Assembly: GCA_022843465.1 (NCBI GenBank)
Contig: JALHNO010000020.1
Location: 25,147-89,146, forward strand
DNA: 64,000 nt
Reading direction: 5' to 3'
Origin: Pseudomonadota bacterium
Lineage (GTDB): Bacteria; Pseudomonadota; Gammaproteobacteria; Xanthomonadales; Ahniellaceae
Position numbers and translations under genes: made by a program. Numbering within the stretch: the first letter of the stretch is position 1; each line of letters begins with the position of its first letter. This document shows, piece by piece, positions 8,936 through 18,022 of this stretch. The notes under the pieces were generated by a model. That model was not told the origin of the DNA and did no database searches. It saw only the letters and a program-made list of their open reading frames with translations.

Positions 8936-9676
8936 TCAGTAGAAAAGTGCACTCAGCAGAAAATCCAGGAACAGGACCATCAACGAACCCTGCACAACGG
9001 CGCCCGTGGTCGCCCGCGAGGTGCCTTCGATGGTCGGTTGTGCATGGTAACCGGCATGGGTGGCAATCAGGCTCAGCACCGCACCAAACACCGCGGCTTT
9101 GACGAAGGCCTGCCCATAATCATCCACCAGGCTGACGCTGCCCTGAAGCGCAGCCCAGTAATGGCCGGGATCAAGACCCAGCACCCAGACCGCCTGTACC
9201 GAGCCGCCAAAAATGGCAAAGGCGCAGAAAACGGCGGTGAGTATCGGCATGGCGATCACGCCGGCGAGAAAGCGCGGTACCACCGCCTTGCGGACCGGAT
9301 CGATCGCCATCATCTCGAGCGCGGTGATCTGATCCGTGGTGCGCATCAGTCCCAACTCGGCTGCCATCGACGAACAGGCGCGACCGCAGAACAGCAGGGC
9401 GGCCAGTACCGGGCCGAGCTCACGGAACAGGCTGAGCCCGAGCAGGGTGCCGAGCGCATTGCTGGCGCCGAACGTGGTCAAGGTGCGGTAGCCCTGCAGG
9501 GACATCACCAGTCCGACAAAGGCGCCACCGACAGCGACGATCGGGATCGAGCGCGCACCGACCGAATACAGCTGGCGCACCAGATCATGGCCCGATCCGC
9601 GTTGCGGCGCCAGACTCGAGATGATGCGCAGACCAAACAGTCCAAGGGCGCCAAGCTGGCGGAGGATCTCACGCAT
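8936..9676 (-). CDS. mlaE: MlaE phospholipid ABC permease
   Basis: This 246-residue integral membrane permease belongs to the MlaE family. The ATG at 9676 overlaps the mlaF stop by eight bases, so it is translationally coupled and the longer open reading from 9835 is not used. Family landmarks are GGAFVGLVMSLQGYRTLTTFGA, LFRELGPVLAALLFCGRACSSMAAELG, MRTTDQITALEMMAIDPV and the C-terminal LMVLFLDFLLSALFY. It forms the membrane core of MlaFED together with MlaF and MlaD. No STAS (MlaB) domain is attached and no mlaB gene lies in the operon. Confidence 0.94.
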   Translation of the reverse strand: MREILRQLGALGLFGLRIISSLAPQRGSGHDLVRQLYSVGARSIPIVAVGGAFVGLVMSLQGYRTLTTFGASNALGTLLGLSLFRELGPVLAALLFCGRACSSMAAELGLMRTTDQITALEMMAIDPVRKAVVPRFLAGVIAMPILTAVFCAFAIFGGSVQAVWVLGLDPGHYWAALQGSVSLVDDYGQAFVKAAVFGAVLSLIATHAGYHAQPTIEGTSRATTGAVVQGSLMVLFLDFLLSALFY

Positions 9677-10469
9677 GCGCGCGCGCCCCCTGGCGGCGGT
9701 ACTCGAACGAGATCGGGCCGTCGTGGCTGCCTTCCAGAAACTGGCGCAGCAGGGGATCGCTCGTGGCGCGCAAGGTTGCGGGCGTGCCACTGAACACCAG
9801 CCCGCCATTGGCGACGACCAGCACGCGATCGGCAATCATCAGGCACTCGGCGACGTCATGCGACACCACGATGCTGGTCAGACCAAGCTGGCGGCAGAGG
9901 TCGCTGATCAACTTGACGATCACGCCCTTGGTGATCGGATCGAGCCCGGTGAACGGCTCGTCGTAGAGCAGCAGGGGCGGGTCGAGCGCCAGCGCGCGGG
10001 CCAGAGCGACCCGACGCATCATGCCGCCCGAGAGTTGCTGGGGGCTGAGCTCGGCGGCTTCGGCCAGGCCCACGGCCGCCAGTTTCTGCGCGACCAGGGC
10101 ACGAATCGCTTCGGCATCGAGTTCGGTATGCATCTGCAGCGGCAGGGCCACGTTCTCGGCGACATTCAAATCCGTCAACAGGCCATTGCCCTGCAACAGG
10201 AAGCCGATTTTCCGGCGCAAAGCGAACAGCGGCGCGCGCGCCAGCGGCAGCGTCTGACCGAGTACGCGGATCGTGCCCGAGGTGGTCTCCAATACACCCG
10301 TCGCGGCCGCGAGCAGGCTGGACTTGCCAGCGCCGCTGGGGCCGAGCACGGCGACCAGTTCGCCCTCCTGCACGGCAAAGCTGAGATCGGCCAGCACCAT
10401 GCGCTCGCCGCGCTTCAGGCTGACGGCATCAAAACACAGGGCCTCGTTGCGGGAATCGTGGGCAGTCAT
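9669..10469 (-). CDS. mlaF: MlaF phospholipid ABC ATPase
   Basis: This is the 266-residue ATPase of the Mla transporter. It has Walker A GPSGAGKS (43-50), signature LSGGM (146-150), Walker B LLLYDE (166-171) and the switch histidine in VVSHDVAE. It is the first gene of mlaF-E-D-C-A, all on the minus strand with overlaps or gaps of at most 12 bases. In E. coli the small STAS protein MlaB binds MlaF and is needed for its stability. No MlaB gene is visible here, so this role must be filled from elsewhere or be dispensable. Confidence 0.94.
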   Translation of the reverse strand: MTAHDSRNEALCFDAVSLKRGERMVLADLSFAVQEGELVAVLGPSGAGKSSLLAAATGVLETTSGTIRVLGQTLPLARAPLFALRRKIGFLLQGNGLLTDLNVAENVALPLQMHTELDAEAIRALVAQKLAAVGLAEAAELSPQQLSGGMMRRVALARALALDPPLLLYDEPFTGLDPITKGVIVKLISDLCRQLGLTSIVVSHDVAECLMIADRVLVVANGGLVFSGTPATLRATSDPLLRQFLEGSHDGPISFEYRRQGARAHA

Positions 10470-10569
10470 GAGAACGCGACAATGGCGAAGGACGCATTAT
10501 GCCCGCACCGGAGGTTTGCGCACCGTGACGGCGGGTGCCAGCAAGCCTGGGTACAGCTCAGCTCAGGAC

Positions 10570-10598
10570 AAAAAAAGCCCGCATCCGGGGATGCGGGC
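10570..10598 (-). terminator. Rho-independent terminator of the phytase-like gene
   Basis: A GC-rich hairpin (GCCCGCATCC at 10577-10586 pairing with GGATGCGGGC at 10589-10598) is followed on the minus strand by a run of seven T (10570-10576). It lies 112 bases beyond the stop of the phytase-like gene and before mlaF, so it separates the two minus-strand transcripts. Confidence 0.88.
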
Positions 10599-10709
10599 CA
10601 GTCGCTCTGAGGAAGGACTGAAAGCAGCGCCGATCAGATCGGCGCGTGCAGTTGAGCCAGTTCCTGTCGCAGCGGCTGAGAATTCAGCGCTGCCGACTTC
10701 ACGAGCTCC

Positions 10710-11828
10710 TCATTGCGTACAACTGGCGCGCAGTGAGGTCGCGCGGGCGATGTCGTTCCAGTCGAAGGCGGCAACCGCCATGTCATCGTGCACGGCATAG
10801 AACGCGCCGTTGGAAAATCGAGCGCTTGGAGTCGCATGCAGCCAGACGCCGTCGGTATTGCCGACGACCTCGCCGCTGAACGCGGCCAGGTGCTCCAGGC
10901 TCTGGCGATCGAAGACATGGAACAGGCTGCGGTCCTTGAACTGATCCGTGGTGATCCAGTAGCCGCTGCCATCCGGACAGGCCCACAGACTGATGCCCTC
11001 GGCCTGGGCCTTGAAGCGATCGCTGCCGATGGTGCGGCCGCGGAATTTGCCGGCGAGATCGTATTCGCGCACCGCGGTACCGCTGCGGGTGTCTTCCTCG
11101 GAAATCAGCAGGCGATCGTGTGCCGGGTCGCCCCACAGAGACTCCGGAATGCGGATCGCGCCGGCCGGGCTGGTATCGCCGAACGTTCCGAGCAAGGCGG
11201 CGCTCAGCTTGCCGTCCTGGATCGCCACCGAATAGCGCTTGAAGCGGTTTCCGAGCTCGGCCAGCGGCGGCGCGATGTCATCGCCGTTCGGATATTCGCC
11301 GGCCATGTAGGCATCGCTGACCAGTACCTCGATCTGGCCTGGCGCGGGTTCGTACACCCAGAGCCCGTAGGGCTGCAGCAACTCGTCCTGGCCGAAGCTG
11401 CCGAGTGGCCCCAGCGCGGGCAGCGAGAGCAACTGGACGCGATGGTTGTCGCGTTCGACAACAAACAGCAGGTCCTTGAACACGGAAATGCCATTGGGGC
11501 GAAGGAATTGCCCCGGGCCCTCGCCAGCCGTGCCGATCCGACCCAGCTCGGTGCCGGTTTCGCCGTCGTACATCATCACCCGGCCATTGGCCTTGGAAGT
11601 GGCGAACAGCCACAGCTTGCCATCGGGTGCCGCCCACACTGCAGGCGAGTCGATGTTGTCATCTGGCGTGCGTGCGGTGACGAAGACCTCCCTGACGACA
11701 GCATGGGCAACGGCGGAATCCGCCAGCAAGGGATCCGGGCGGTGCTCATCGGGCTCGCGGTCCGGCTGTGTCGATGCACAGCCGGCGAGCAGCAGCGAAC
11801 TCAGGGCAACGGAAACGATCAGACGCAT
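10710..11828 (-). CDS. Phytase-like beta-propeller lipoprotein
   Basis: This is a 372-residue predicted lipoprotein (MRLIVSVALSSLLLAGC) with GGAG six bases before the ATG. The mature part looks like a six-bladed propeller related to 3-phytase/NHL proteins. It contains DDNIDSPAVWAAPDGKLWLFATSK, NGRVMMYDGETGTELGRIG, RPNGISVFKDLLFVVERDNHRVQLL, and late repeats LLISEEDTRSGTAVREYDL and GYWITTDQF. Beta-propeller phytases release phosphate from phytate. The DSPAVW segment matches the DDPAIW motif of that family, but the calcium-site residues were not checked. It is divergent from a TonB-dependent receptor, an arrangement seen for phytase-like genes in other proteobacteria. Confidence 0.7.
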   Translation of the reverse strand: MRLIVSVALSSLLLAGCASTQPDREPDEHRPDPLLADSAVAHAVVREVFVTARTPDDNIDSPAVWAAPDGKLWLFATSKANGRVMMYDGETGTELGRIGTAGEGPGQFLRPNGISVFKDLLFVVERDNHRVQLLSLPALGPLGSFGQDELLQPYGLWVYEPAPGQIEVLVSDAYMAGEYPNGDDIAPPLAELGNRFKRYSVAIQDGKLSAALLGTFGDTSPAGAIRIPESLWGDPAHDRLLISEEDTRSGTAVREYDLAGKFRGRTIGSDRFKAQAEGISLWACPDGSGYWITTDQFKDRSLFHVFDRQSLEHLAAFSGEVVGNTDGVWLHATPSARFSNGAFYAVHDDMAVAAFDWNDIARATSLRASCTQ

Positions 11829-12059
11829 GCAGGTTCTCCAGGGCGTCGCTGCGAAAGGAAGGTCGGCGGTTTATACACGAACTGGCGCAAGTGGTGATGA
11901 CCTCACGCGACCCTGCGTGCGCTGGCGCCACGGCTGCCGTCAGCGAGCGACTACGCGCCGCTCGGCAGAGCGTACGCTGAGAGGCTGGATCGACACCGTG
12001 TAATACGCCCGCCATCTCGCTTCTGTACAACGCCGGACTTCCCTCCTGGAGCCAGCGCC

Positions 12060-14411
12060 ATGAAGTCAAACCGATTGTCGACCAGCCTGTCGCGTGCGCT
12101 TGCCGGTGGCATGACACTCAGCCTCGGGCTGGCCGCCCAGGCCCAGTCAGGCCAGTCCGATGCCGCCGATGGCACGCCATCCGAGCAACGCAAGTCGCTG
12201 GAAGCGATTGTGGTCCAGGGCGATATTGTTTATCGCGATCGCACGCCGGATGTCGCGCCGACGCTGTCCTACGATCTGGAGTACTTCCAGCGCTTCGAGC
12301 CGCTGACGGTCGGCGACATGCTCAAACGCGTGCCCAGTGTGGCATTTGTGTCGGACGTGCTCGAATACGATGGCGCCCGCCTGCGCGGCCTCGATCCCGG
12401 CTATACCCAGATTCTGATCAATGGCAAGAAGCTACCGGGTGCCGGCAATGACCGCTCGTTCTTCGTCGACCGCATCCCGGCTGAACTGGTCGAGCGCATC
12501 GAAATCGTGCGCAGCCCCAGCGCGAACCGATCCGGTGACGCGATGGCAGGTGCACTCAACATCGTGCTGCGCGATGCCTATGCCTTCGATGGCCAGTACC
12601 TGCGCGCCGGCGCCCTGCACTTTGATGATGGCGACACCAAGGGCAGCTACGGCGGAGTCGCCAGTGGCGATGTCGGCGGTGGCCGCGTGCTGGCAGGGTT
12701 CAATGTGCAGGGGCGGCACAATCCGAAGATCAAGCGCAGCGACCGCTTCGAGGAACCGGGTGGGGATTTCGTCGATGCCGAGAATCAGACCGATACCCGC
12801 GACGGCACAGATTATTCGCTCAATCTTTCCTATCGCAATGAGGTCGGTCCGGGCGAACTGTCGCTGAGCGGACTGTATGTACGCACCGATCGCACCGAGA
12901 CAGAGAACTCGCTGGAGTACAACGATCCGGTCGATACCAGCACCAATCACCTGCTGTCGATCAACGATCAAGTAGTCGAAATCGACCAGGACAATTACAG
13001 CCTGAGTGCCGCCTACGACTTCGAAATGCTCGGTGGCAGCAGTGAGATCGACCTCGGCTTCTCCCGCTTCGACGACGCGCGCTTCGACACCGAAGAAGAA
13101 ACCGGATTCGATGACGACGACAGCCCGCCCTCGTTCGACGAGCGCGAAGGTGCACGCATCCTCACCGATCAGGACGATCGCGAGACCAGCATCAGCATCG
13201 ACCACAAGCATCCGTTCGCCGATGGCGGCGAACTCGAATTTGGTATCGACAGCGCGCGCAAGGACCGCGACACGGTGTTGCGCGTCAGCGAGGTCGACAC
13301 CGATGAGGAAGGAGCGCCGCTGCCGCCCTACTCGGACTTCGACCGCGCCAGCAGTCGCATCGAGGAGCGCCGGCTGGATCCCTACCTGATGTACTCGGCG
13401 CGCCAGGACCGACTGTCCTGGGAACTTGGCCTGCGTTACGAGCGCACCGATGTCGATGTCGACGCCGACGGTGAGGAAGGCTCGAACGAATACGATGCCT
13501 TGCTGCCATCGGCGCATCTGAAGTGGGACCTCACGGATGTCGATCGCCTGCACCTGTCGCTGGGACGCACGGTGCGGCGGCCGAATTTCGATCAACTGCT
13601 GCCCTTGCTGCTCGAAGGCGAATTCGGCGACAACGACTTCGTCGGCAATCCCTTGCTCGATCCCGAACTGGCCTGGGGCATCGATCTTGGCTTCGAGCGT
13701 CGGCTAGGCAAGCAGGGTATCGTGGGATTCAATGTCTTCTATCGTGATGTCAGCGATCTGATCGAGATCGTCAACACCGGGATGCCGAGTGCCGAGGCGG
13801 TCGACGACCATGAGGACGATGTCGACGACTTCATCGACGAGAATCCCGGTGCCACACCGTCGACACCGGGCTATCCGCAATTCGATCCGGACAGCTTCGT
13901 GTACACCGCGGCCAATGTCGGCAACGGCTACGTCTATGGCTTCGAGTTCGATGCCTCGACACCGCTGAGCGCGCTCGGCCTTCCGGATACCGGCGTGTTC
14001 GTGAACTACTCCTGGCTCGACAGCGAGGTCGATGACGCGCTCGGCGCGCGCCGTTTCAATGACCAGGCACGTTACGTCGCCAATATCGGCTTCATCCACG
14101 ATTTCACCGAAGTCGAGGCCGCGTTCGGCATCAGCTATCGCCGCCAGGGTGATGCCTTTGCCCGCCTGCTCGCCGAGGAAGTAAGCACCCGCTACGGCGC
14201 CGATCTGGAAGTGTTCGTCGAAAAGCGCTTCGGGAAGCGGATGGCATTGCGGCTGACCGGGTCGAATCTGCTGAACGCGTCCAAGGACGAAGTCTTCAAC
14301 AAGTTCGATACTCTGGGCGACCAGATCGATCGTGATTTCGACGAATACGAGTTGGAGACCGAGGAAGCCGGACCGGTGTTTCAGCTGATTGCCCGCTACG
14401 CTTTCGACTGA
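12060..14411 (+). CDS. TonB-dependent receptor
   Basis: This is a complete 783-residue outer-membrane receptor. It has a signal peptide (about 1-29), and a plug domain with KSLEAIVVQGDIVYRD, LTVGDMLKRVPSVAF, RLRGLDPGYTQILINGKKLPG and ELVERIEIVRSPSANRSGDAMAG. A barrel rich in acidic loops follows (for example FDDDDSPPSFDEREG and EAVDDHEDDVDDFIDENPG) and ends with QLIARYAFD, so the terminal aromatic barrel signature is present. GGAG lies nine bases before the start. The 230-base divergent region (11829-12059) should hold promoters for this gene and the phytase-like gene. Acidic loops could suit a cationic or metal-bound ligand, but this is speculation. Confidence 0.92.
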   Translation: MKSNRLSTSLSRALAGGMTLSLGLAAQAQSGQSDAADGTPSEQRKSLEAIVVQGDIVYRDRTPDVAPTLSYDLEYFQRFEPLTVGDMLKRVPSVAFVSDVLEYDGARLRGLDPGYTQILINGKKLPGAGNDRSFFVDRIPAELVERIEIVRSPSANRSGDAMAGALNIVLRDAYAFDGQYLRAGALHFDDGDTKGSYGGVASGDVGGGRVLAGFNVQGRHNPKIKRSDRFEEPGGDFVDAENQTDTRDGTDYSLNLSYRNEVGPGELSLSGLYVRTDRTETENSLEYNDPVDTSTNHLLSINDQVVEIDQDNYSLSAAYDFEMLGGSSEIDLGFSRFDDARFDTEEETGFDDDDSPPSFDEREGARILTDQDDRETSISIDHKHPFADGGELEFGIDSARKDRDTVLRVSEVDTDEEGAPLPPYSDFDRASSRIEERRLDPYLMYSARQDRLSWELGLRYERTDVDVDADGEEGSNEYDALLPSAHLKWDLTDVDRLHLSLGRTVRRPNFDQLLPLLLEGEFGDNDFVGNPLLDPELAWGIDLGFERRLGKQGIVGFNVFYRDVSDLIEIVNTGMPSAEAVDDHEDDVDDFIDENPGATPSTPGYPQFDPDSFVYTAANVGNGYVYGFEFDASTPLSALGLPDTGVFVNYSWLDSEVDDALGARRFNDQARYVANIGFIHDFTEVEAAFGISYRRQGDAFARLLAEEVSTRYGADLEVFVEKRFGKRMALRLTGSNLLNASKDEVFNKFDTLGDQIDRDFDEYELETEEAGPVFQLIARYAFD

Positions 14412-14555
14412 GGTCGCTGTCCCGACGGCCGGGTTGTGCGGCAGCGGCGATCAGGCCCTGCCGCAGGTCCGCACGGATGCAGGTGATGACTGTCATGGGA
14501 CTGGCGCGCAGGCCGATGCTAATCTGACGTCGGATCAGACTGGCAGGGTCGCGAG

Positions 14556-15035
14556 ATGTATTCCGTACCGGTGAAATGCGATACCCATGGTGGCTTCGGC
14601 GAATTGCAGGGCATGCTGTTGTTCGATGGCTATCGGCTGACGCTGCAGTACCAGACCGCCGACAGCATGTTCGGCGTGTTGCGCTCCGATCCCAAGCAGA
14701 TCGAAATCCCGCTCGAGACCCTGGTCAATGTCCGCTATTCGGGCGGATTCTGCTGGCTGGCGCCGAACGTGCAACTGCGGCTTTCCGATTTCAGCGTGGT
14801 TGCCCAGGTGCCGGCTGTCGAGGGTGGTCGGCTCAAGCTGAGTGTGCGCTGGTCGGATCGCCGCGATGCCCGTCGACTGGTGGAGAGTCTCGCGGCGGTG
14901 TGCAGCGAGCGCCGCTTCGCCACCCTCAACGCCGAGCTGGACAGGATGACAGCCAGCCATCCGCTGGGCGAAGCCCGAGTCAGTGGACGGATCAAGGTAC
15001 CGCCGCCGCCGCCCGGGATGGAGCGTGAGTCCTGA
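14556..15035 (+). CDS. Hypothetical protein, 159 aa
   Basis: I do not recognise a family. The product is cytoplasmic in character (no signal or membrane segment). It starts VKCDTHGGFGELQGMLLFDGYRLTLQYQT and has a beta-rich N-terminal half resembling small PH-like domains (LLFDGYRLTLQYQ, EIPLETLVNVRYSGGFC, NVQLRLSDF), then a helical segment and a Pro-rich end (IKVPPPPPGMERES). AGGG lies seven bases before the ATG. It follows the TonB receptor by 144 bases. Real coding is supported by codon use and the lack of a better frame. Confidence 0.6.
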   Translation: MYSVPVKCDTHGGFGELQGMLLFDGYRLTLQYQTADSMFGVLRSDPKQIEIPLETLVNVRYSGGFCWLAPNVQLRLSDFSVVAQVPAVEGGRLKLSVRWSDRRDARRLVESLAAVCSERRFATLNAELDRMTASHPLGEARVSGRIKVPPPPPGMERES

Positions 15036-15162
15036 GCGGAGCCGCATTTCGGCCCGATGATCGGATCGGCGGAGGCTGTGCGGGCGGGGCCTGAGCACGC
15101 TACGCTCGCCCCCCAATCCGGGGCCCCGGTCGCAGGATGCGTGGTCACGATCCAGCCGGCCA

Positions 15163-16194
15163 ATGGAGCCACTGCCTTTGAGCAAGATCTCGCTATCGGT
15201 TCTGGTCGCCCTCTGCGCCTGTGCAGCCTGTGTCTGCAGCGCTGAACTGACTGCGGCGCCGACGCCGCGGTCGCGTCAGGCTGCGGTCGAGGACGTGCAA
15301 GCCGGGACAGCAGAATCTTCAACCGAACTCGATTTTGGGTCCGCGCTCCAGAATGCTGCGCGTATCCACGAGAAGGCTGCGGCCGAACTCGCCCTCGGTC
15401 GCCTGGCGGAGGCAGAGGTCAGTTTTCGCGCGCTGGTCGCGCTCGAAGCCGAAATATGGGGTCCCGACGCCGCGATCCGCATCCCCAATATGGAGGTGCT
15501 GGCCGGGCTGCAGCTCGATCTGCACCAATTCGAGCAGGCCGAGCAGACTTATCAGGAAACCCTGCGCATCTGCGAGGTCAGCGATGAAGGCGACTACCGC
15601 GCGCTCGAAGCGCTGCGTTGGCTGGCTGCGCTCAGATTGTCCGTGCGCGATCTGGTGACTGCCGAGCGCCACTGGCATCGAACGGCCAAGCTGCGCGCCG
15701 AGGCGCTCGGGCCCCGGCATCCGTTGACGATCGCTGCGCATGCCGAGGTCGATGCGATCCGCGCCAGACGGGCAGGCAAGGTCGCCGATCTTTCCGAAGG
15801 AGATTCATCGCCGATGACAGATTCGGAAGCGGAGGCCGCGCTCGATCGCCTCGCCGGTGCCGCACGCCGCGCCGCGCGCAGCAGCCTGCTCGATACCGTG
15901 AGCGAAGTGATGGCGCGCCGTCTGGGCCAGTTCAAGCAAGGCAGCACGGACATCAGTGCCGCCCATCAGGCGGTCTGGGAGGACCAGGGCTTTGCCCAGC
16001 TTGCCCTCGGCCGGCCGGCGCGCGCGCTCGGCAGTTACCACTCGGCGCTGCGCATGGCGAACCAGCGCCTTGGTCAACGCGACCCCGCCCTGCGCCCCTT
16101 GCTGGAGATCACGGCGCTCTGTGCTGTACTGACCGGCTCGGATTCGGTGGCGCAGGAGATGCGGCAACGCATCGCCCAACTCGAGTCGCGTTGA
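15163..16194 (+). CDS. Exported tetratricopeptide-repeat protein
   Basis: This 343-residue protein has a signal peptide (LSVLVALCACAACVCSAEL) followed by helical repeats typical of TPRs: AAAELALGRLAEAEVSFRAL, LAGLQLDLHQFEQAEQTYQETLRI, LRWLAALRLSVRDLVTAERHW and a further pair near 265-300 (QGFAQLALGRPARALGSYHSAL). TPRs serve as protein-protein scaffolds, so the partner rather than an activity is to be sought. A second half (residues 205-260) lacks clear repeats. It is convergent with the LysE gene, 45 bases away. Confidence 0.7.
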   Translation: MEPLPLSKISLSVLVALCACAACVCSAELTAAPTPRSRQAAVEDVQAGTAESSTELDFGSALQNAARIHEKAAAELALGRLAEAEVSFRALVALEAEIWGPDAAIRIPNMEVLAGLQLDLHQFEQAEQTYQETLRICEVSDEGDYRALEALRWLAALRLSVRDLVTAERHWHRTAKLRAEALGPRHPLTIAAHAEVDAIRARRAGKVADLSEGDSSPMTDSEAEAALDRLAGAARRAARSSLLDTVSEVMARRLGQFKQGSTDISAAHQAVWEDQGFAQLALGRPARALGSYHSALRMANQRLGQRDPALRPLLEITALCAVLTGSDSVAQEMRQRIAQLESR

Positions 16195-16239
16195 ATGCCC
16201 AGCGTCTGATCCATGGCCTGCCGATTGCCGTGCGCTGAA

Positions 16240-16884
16240 TCAATCGGTGGCGACGGAACGCCAAGCCATCGCACAGGTGTAAATCGCCGTCGCCAGCAAT
16301 AGCAGACCGACACTGCGCGCGAGCAGACGCTCAGCCGCCGGACGCGCGCTGAGCCACTGGCGGGTGCGGTCACCCGCCAACGCCACAGCGCCGTAGATGA
16401 GCAATTGGGTCAGCGCGATGATCAGCCACAGCGTGCCGGCCTGGGTCCACAGCTGTCCCTGCTCGGGTCGGATGAACTGCGGGAAGATTGCCAGCATGAA
16501 CAGGTAGGCCTTGGGATTGAGCAGGCTGGTCAGCATGCCCTGTCCAAAGCGCCCAGCGAGACCGCGCTGTCTGTCGGCTGCGGTGCTGGACAGAACGGCG
16601 CTGCTGCGCAGCAATCCCGCACCGATCCAGGCGATATAGCCGGCACCCAGGATCAGCATCAGGTTGAACAGCGCGGGCCAGACCTGCAGCACCGCCATGA
16701 TGCCGAGGGCGCCCATGAAGACATGGCAGATGCCGCCCGCGATGATGCCGAAGGTGGCGGCAAAGCCGGATCGACGACCGCCGGTCAAGGCGCTGGCCAG
16801 GACGAAGGCCATGTCCAGTCCCGGCAACAGCACGACGCCGAACACCATGATGAAGAACAGCCAGAGTTGCAGACTGGCATCCAT
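16240..16884 (-). CDS. LysE/RhtB family amino-acid exporter
   Basis: This 214-residue inner-membrane protein has six hydrophobic segments and the LysE/RhtB pattern: FGVVLLPGLDMAFVLASALTGGRRSGFAATFGIIAGG at the N-terminus, YIAWIGAGLLRS, and FGQGMLTSLLNPKAYLFMLAIFPQF in the middle. Members export amino acids such as homoserine, threonine, lysine or leucine; the substrate cannot be read from sequence. It is divergent from the WYL-domain regulator at 17036, and a perfect inverted repeat lies between them, so the regulator probably controls it. Confidence 0.88.
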   Translation of the reverse strand: MDASLQLWLFFIMVFGVVLLPGLDMAFVLASALTGGRRSGFAATFGIIAGGICHVFMGALGIMAVLQVWPALFNLMLILGAGYIAWIGAGLLRSSAVLSSTAADRQRGLAGRFGQGMLTSLLNPKAYLFMLAIFPQFIRPEQGQLWTQAGTLWLIIALTQLLIYGAVALAGDRTRQWLSARPAAERLLARSVGLLLLATAIYTCAMAWRSVATD

Positions 16885-16992
16885 TCAGTGCGCTCCTCTG
16901 CAGCAGAGCGCAGCAGGTGGCAGGGTGGGGACGGTTTGCATGATCTGCTCCAGGAAGGATGCTCGCCATCGAGCGGGAACAGGCTAGGATTG

Positions 16993-17017
16993 AATCAGGG
17001 CAATATCCGCCCTGATT
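16993..17017. promoter_or_regulatory. Perfect inverted repeat, probable operator of the WYL regulator
   Basis: AATCAGGGC (16993-17001) and GCCCTGATT (17009-17017) form perfect nine-base arms around the seven-base spacer AATATCC. The site ends 18 bases before the WYL regulator ATG and 108 bases upstream of the divergent lysE-type start. A dimeric HTH regulator bound here could control both genes. No U-tract follows, so a terminator is unlikely. Confidence 0.7.
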
Positions 17018-17035
17018 AAAGACGAAGATTCGCTC

Positions 17036-18019
17036 ATGTCGCGACCCACTACCCGGGTACTGGCGGTACTCGAACTGCTGCAGGCAAGGCGCCGCATCAG
17101 CGGGCGCGCACTGGCCGAGCAGATCGGCGTTGACGAGCGCACCCTGCGCCGCTACATCGTCCTGCTCGAAGAACTCGGCATCCCGATCACCAGCGAGCGC
17201 GGCCGCCATGGCGGCTATGGCCTGATTGCCGGCTACAAGCTGCCGCCGATGATGTTCAACGACGAGGAGGCGGTGGCGCTGTCACTGGGTCTGCTGGCGG
17301 CGGCCGGTCTGGGTCTGAACGAGACGGTGCCCGCAGCTGCCAGTGCGCGCGCCAAGCTCGAACGCGTCATGCCACCGGCTTTGCAGCGGCGCCTGCACGC
17401 CACCAGCGAGGCGACCGCGCTGGAGCTGCCGCGTGGTGAGTCCACTGGCGATCTGGCGGCGCTGGCCGTTCTCAGCGGCGCGGCGCAATCGCGCCAGCGC
17501 GTGCAGCTCGGCTACGCCACCGCCCGTGGCGAGGCCAGCACACGCACATTCGACCCCTATGCGCTGGCCTGGCGCAGTGGCCGCTGGTACGCAGTCGGGC
17601 ATTGTCACCTGCGCAAGGATTTGCGTTCGTTCCGACTTGATCGGATTCGCTGTGTGCAGCCGCTGCCGGAAAGCTTTGCGCGGCCCGAGCGCTTCGATGC
17701 CCTGGCGCATATGACGCGTGCCGTTGCGAGCTTGCCGCGTACGCACACGATCAGCGTGCAGTTGCGTTGTGCGCTGAACGAAGCGCGGCGTGAACTGCAT
17801 CCGGGGCTCGGCCTGCTGGAAGCCGATGGTGAGCGCACGCTGCTGCATGCCCAGGCCGATGATCTCGACTGGTTCGCCCGCGAGCTGGCGCGCCTGCCGT
17901 TTGCCTTCGCGGTACTCAAGCCGATCGAACTGCGCCAGGCCCTGCGCGCCTGTGCCAAGCGGTTGCAGCAGATGGCCGATGCCGAGGGTTGGGATGTCGC
18001 CGAATCCAGGCCGCCGTGA
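17036..18019 (+). CDS. WYL-domain transcriptional regulator (YafY-like)
   Basis: This is a 327-residue regulator with an N-terminal HTH_11-type helix-turn-helix (RVLAVLELLQARRRISGRALAEQIGVDERTLRRYIVLLEELGIPI, about 7-51). It then has the conserved GRHGGYGL loop and a WYL ligand-binding domain (about 145-210: VQLGYATARG, RTFDPYALAWRSGRWYAVGHCHLRKDLRSFRLDRI). WYL proteins sense small ligands or nucleic acids and often repress a neighbour. The perfect palindrome in front of it and the divergent exporter fit local control. Its stop is three bases from the stop of the convergent AraC gene. Confidence 0.9.
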   Translation: MSRPTTRVLAVLELLQARRRISGRALAEQIGVDERTLRRYIVLLEELGIPITSERGRHGGYGLIAGYKLPPMMFNDEEAVALSLGLLAAAGLGLNETVPAAASARAKLERVMPPALQRRLHATSEATALELPRGESTGDLAALAVLSGAAQSRQRVQLGYATARGEASTRTFDPYALAWRSGRWYAVGHCHLRKDLRSFRLDRIRCVQPLPESFARPERFDALAHMTRAVASLPRTHTISVQLRCALNEARRELHPGLGLLEADGERTLLHAQADDLDWFARELARLPFAFAVLKPIELRQALRACAKRLQQMADAEGWDVAESRPP

Positions 18020-18022
18020 AGT

